NCBI GenBank assembly: GCA_043752345.1
Contig: JAYUYT010000014.1
Location: forward strand, 1 to 7,591
DNA: 7,591 bases
Reading direction: 5' to 3'
Origin: VFJL01 sp043752345
GTDB lineage: Bacteria; Pseudomonadota; Gammaproteobacteria; Burkholderiales; Nitrosomonadaceae
The position numbers were made by a program, and so were the translations under genes. Shown here in pieces: positions 6,258 to 7,591 of this stretch (its first letter is position 1; each line of letters starts with the position of its first letter). The notes below the pieces were generated by a model that saw only the letters and a program-made list of their open reading frames with translations, was not told where the DNA came from and did not search any database.

Positions 6258-7103
6258 ATGCCAAGTGCAACCATTAAAATCTTCCTCGCTCATGGGGATC
6301 CAAAACGGCTCCGAACAGCCGAGTTATCAAATTGGGCAGGTAAGGCTGTCGCTGGTCCAAGAAGTGAGTTCGATAGTGTGCTTGCCCGAGAAGAGTCCCA
6401 GAATTCGGGTGTCTACTTCCTCACAGGTATTGACCCAGAAACTGGAAAGAGTGCCGTATATATCGGAGAGGCGGAGTCCGTTAGAGACAGAGTGAAAGGC
6501 CATCTCGACAAAGACTTTTGGAACAACATCACATTCTTCATAAGTAAAGACGAAAATCTCACCAAAGCCCACATCAGATATCTTGAAGGGCGCTTAATTG
6601 AACAAGCGAAACAGGCTGGTCGAGCCCAAGTTAAAAACAGTCAAGCGAGTGGCTCGAGGTTACCGGAATCGGACCGTGAAGATATGGAAATATTTCTTGA
6701 GAAGATTCATCAACTCTTGCCGGTTCTCGGTGTCGAGGTGTTGGTACCAACCATAATAAATGCGGCTGGTGTAACAGAGCTTGAGACGCTTACCTGTGAA
6801 ATAAAGGGACTAAAGGCTATAGGACATTTGACTCCAAACGGAATTGTAGTACTTGCAGGGTCACAGGCCGTTCTAAATGAGCGTCCTTCCTCTCAGAAAT
6901 ATCCATGGCCAATGAATATGCGGCAAAGATTGAAAGATGAGGGTGTCCTCACAGTTAAACCGGACCATCTTTTATTTACTAAGGATGCCGAGTTTTCTAG
7001 TCCTAGCGCAGCTGCGGCCGTGATACATGGGGGTCATGCAAACGGTCTTACTGCATGGAGGAACAAAGATGGTAAGACGCTCAAAGAGTTCGAATCCGTA
7101 TAA
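6258..7103 (+). CDS. GIY-YIG nuclease-like protein with C-terminal DUF4357
   Basis: The 281-residue product combines two recognisable parts. The GIY-YIG core shows GVY (51-53) and YIG (68-70), then R78 in the RDRVKGH helix and E110 in YLEGRLIEQA. These are the expected tyrosines, arginine and metal-binding glutamate, so the active site appears intact. The C-terminal ~55 residues match the DUF4357 pattern (SPSAAAAVIHGGHANGLTAW, then KTLKEFE). The middle (about 135-225) is unassigned. The N-terminus resembles relatives I recall (FL..GDP..LRTAE.SNW.GK), supporting the ATG at 6258; GGA lies eight bases upstream. The biological role of this architecture is not established to my knowledge; restriction, DNA repair or another accessory role are all possible. 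The gene is visibly more AT-rich than the operon to its left, suggesting transfer. It reads away from rnm and towards hicBA. Confidence 0.85.
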   Translation: MPSATIKIFLAHGDPKRLRTAELSNWAGKAVAGPRSEFDSVLAREESQNSGVYFLTGIDPETGKSAVYIGEAESVRDRVKGHLDKDFWNNITFFISKDENLTKAHIRYLEGRLIEQAKQAGRAQVKNSQASGSRLPESDREDMEIFLEKIHQLLPVLGVEVLVPTIINAAGVTELETLTCEIKGLKAIGHLTPNGIVVLAGSQAVLNERPSSQKYPWPMNMRQRLKDEGVLTVKPDHLLFTKDAEFSSPSAAAAVIHGGHANGLTAWRNKDGKTLKEFESV

Positions 7104-7158
7104 CACGTCACTTAACTTGATTCGCTACATTGTTTCATCCATCAGAATAATGATGGGC

Positions 7159-7174
7159 GAATGTCGATACATTC
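7159..7174. repeat. Short inverted repeat (GAATGT-CGAT-ACATTC)
   Basis: A perfect 6-base inverted repeat with a 4-base loop lies in the 173-base gap between the GIY-YIG gene and hicB, about 45 bases upstream of the presumed hicB promoter. It could be a protein site or a minor hairpin; nothing else identifies it. Confidence 0.3.
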
Positions 7175-7182
7175 ACGCAATT

Positions 7183-7207
7183 CCGGCAAGATGCCGGGAA
7201 CATTTTT
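7183..7207 (+). terminator. Possible weak terminator after the GIY-YIG gene
   Basis: CCGGC (7183-7187) pairs with GCCGG (7193-7197) around AAGAT, and five T residues follow at 7203-7207 after a 5-base gap. The stem is short and the T-run is displaced, so it would be weak. It stands 80 bases past the stop of the GIY-YIG gene and just ahead of the hicB promoter, a sensible place to separate the two units. Confidence 0.35.
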
Positions 7208-7219
7208 CCTGCAACTTCA

Positions 7220-7237
7220 TTGGGCATCAACGCCCAA
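7220..7237. promoter_or_regulatory. Inverted repeat overlapping the hicBA promoter, possible operator
   Basis: The sequence TTGGGCATCAACGCCCAA is a perfect 6-base inverted repeat with a 6-base spacer. It covers the presumed -35 region of hicBA, where toxin-antitoxin operons commonly have their autoregulatory operator. A dimeric repressor bound here would block RNA polymerase. The HicB in this window has no evident DNA-binding domain, so the protein that would read this site is unclear. Confidence 0.4.
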
Positions 7238-7250
7238 AATGCGCGATAAT
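7220..7250 (+). promoter_or_regulatory. Candidate hicBA promoter
   Basis: GATAAT (7245-7250) is five of six to the -10 consensus and lies 26 bases before the hicB ATG. TTGGGC (7220-7225) is a poor -35 with a 19-base spacer; no better hexamer is present. A start near 7257 would leave a leader of about 20 bases carrying the Shine-Dalgarno CGGAG (7265-7269), seven bases before the ATG. Confidence 0.45.
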
Positions 7251-7276
7251 TAATTTTTCTTCCCCGGAGTCTAGCC

Positions 7277-7483
7277 ATGGAACTGACCGCAATTCTTACT
7301 CCTGCCGAAGAAGGCGGATATGTTGCCCTCAATCCCGAAACCGGCACCTCGACCCAAGGTGAAACGATTGAGGAAGCTATCGCCAACTTAACGGAGGCGA
7401 CGGCGCTTTATTTATCCGAGTTTCCCCTGCCTGCACCAGGGCATCCGTTGGTCACGATGTTCAGCGTACCCACACATGCCTAA
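7277..7483 (+). CDS. hicB: HicB-family antitoxin (short form)
   Basis: The 68-residue product matches the HicB partial RNase H fold: an N-terminal strand (MELTAILTPAEEGGYVALNP), the GTSTQGETIEEAIANL turn and helix (about 23-38), then ATALYLSEF. HicB neutralises HicA by binding it and blocking its active site. This is the minimal version: after the fold only a short tail (PLPAPGHPLVTMFSVPTHA) follows, without the C-terminal helix-turn-helix or ribbon-helix-helix of longer HicB proteins. The ATG has CGGAG seven bases upstream. It precedes the toxin gene and overlaps it by 8 bases (ATGCCTAA), the reverse of the E. coli hicA-hicB order, so antitoxin is translated first and the toxin probably by coupling. 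The family call is firm; whether the pair is active is unknown. Confidence 0.88.
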   Translation: MELTAILTPAEEGGYVALNPETGTSTQGETIEEAIANLTEATALYLSEFPLPAPGHPLVTMFSVPTHA

Positions 7484-7591
7484 GCTGCCGCACGTCTCGG
7501 GTGCTGTGGTAGTCAAGGCACTTGAGCGCTTGGGGTTTGCGAAGATTCGCCAATCCGGCAGCCACGTCATCATGCGGCGCGGTTCCAAAGG
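7476..7591 (+). CDS. hicA: HicA-family mRNA interferase toxin (3' partial)
   Basis: The first 38 codons are present before the window ends, and the frame is open to the edge. The visible sequence begins MPKLPHVSGAVVVKALERLG and continues with a GSHVIMRRGSK strand. This is the start of the double-stranded-RNA-binding-like fold of HicA, including the GSH motif whose histidine (residue 30) is the catalytic residue in the family. HicA toxins cleave mRNA and tmRNA and stop growth when free of HicB. Full-length members are usually about 60-85 residues, so roughly half is missing. There is no clear Shine-Dalgarno of its own, and the ATG lies within the last codons of hicB, so translation probably depends on ribosomes finishing hicB. 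Confidence 0.88.
   Translation, partial: MPKLPHVSGAVVVKALERLGFAKIRQSGSHVIMRRGSK

Noticed and set aside
6142..6495. Plus-strand open frame of 117 codons overlapping the start of the GIY-YIG gene in another phase
   Set aside because: Most of it lies over the GIY-YIG coding region out of frame, and the product is Ser/Arg-rich without motifs.

Overview
The window looks like chromosomal DNA of a betaproteobacterium, possibly of the Nitrosomonadales/Gallionellaceae type. This rests on the gene order rnm-yciO-M50 protease-trpS-scpA-scpB, a ~400-residue TrpRS, a YciO with an AQFF-IHPDNPQ start and the general GC-rich coding style. The lineage is an inference from recalled gene neighbourhoods and was not tested by a search.

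Layout. Bases 1-308 (+) hold the C-terminal end of an unrecognised protein with a Lys-Ala repeat and a His-rich tail. It converges on a long leftward (minus-strand) block, bases 6014 down to 365. In transcription order this block reads rnm (PHP-domain ribonuclease/phosphatase), yciO (TsaC-like), an M50 site-2-type protease, trpS, scpA, scpB and an orphan ParA ATPase. Most of these genes overlap or lie within about 80 bases of each other. A sigma-70-like promoter precedes rnm, and a perfect TATAAT in the trpS-scpA gap suggests a second start for scpA-scpB-parA. The block combines RNA and translation housekeeping (rnm, yciO, trpS) with chromosome organisation (scpA, scpB, parA).

From about 6190 to the right end, genes run rightward and the DNA is visibly more AT-rich: a GIY-YIG/DUF4357 nuclease-like protein of unknown role, then a HicB-HicA toxin-antitoxin pair whose toxin gene is cut by the window end. 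This looks like an accessory module placed beside the conserved block. No integrase, transposase, CRISPR array, rRNA or tRNA was seen.

The points most worth a second look are a four-cysteine pattern in TrpRS (C308, C330, C337, C340) resembling the iron-sulfur motif known from Thermotoga TrpRS, the ParA without ParB directly behind scpAB, and the GIY-YIG/DUF4357 gene with a structured leader next to a minimal HicBA pair. I see no clearly new multi-gene defence system; the GIY-YIG gene is the best candidate for undescribed biology.
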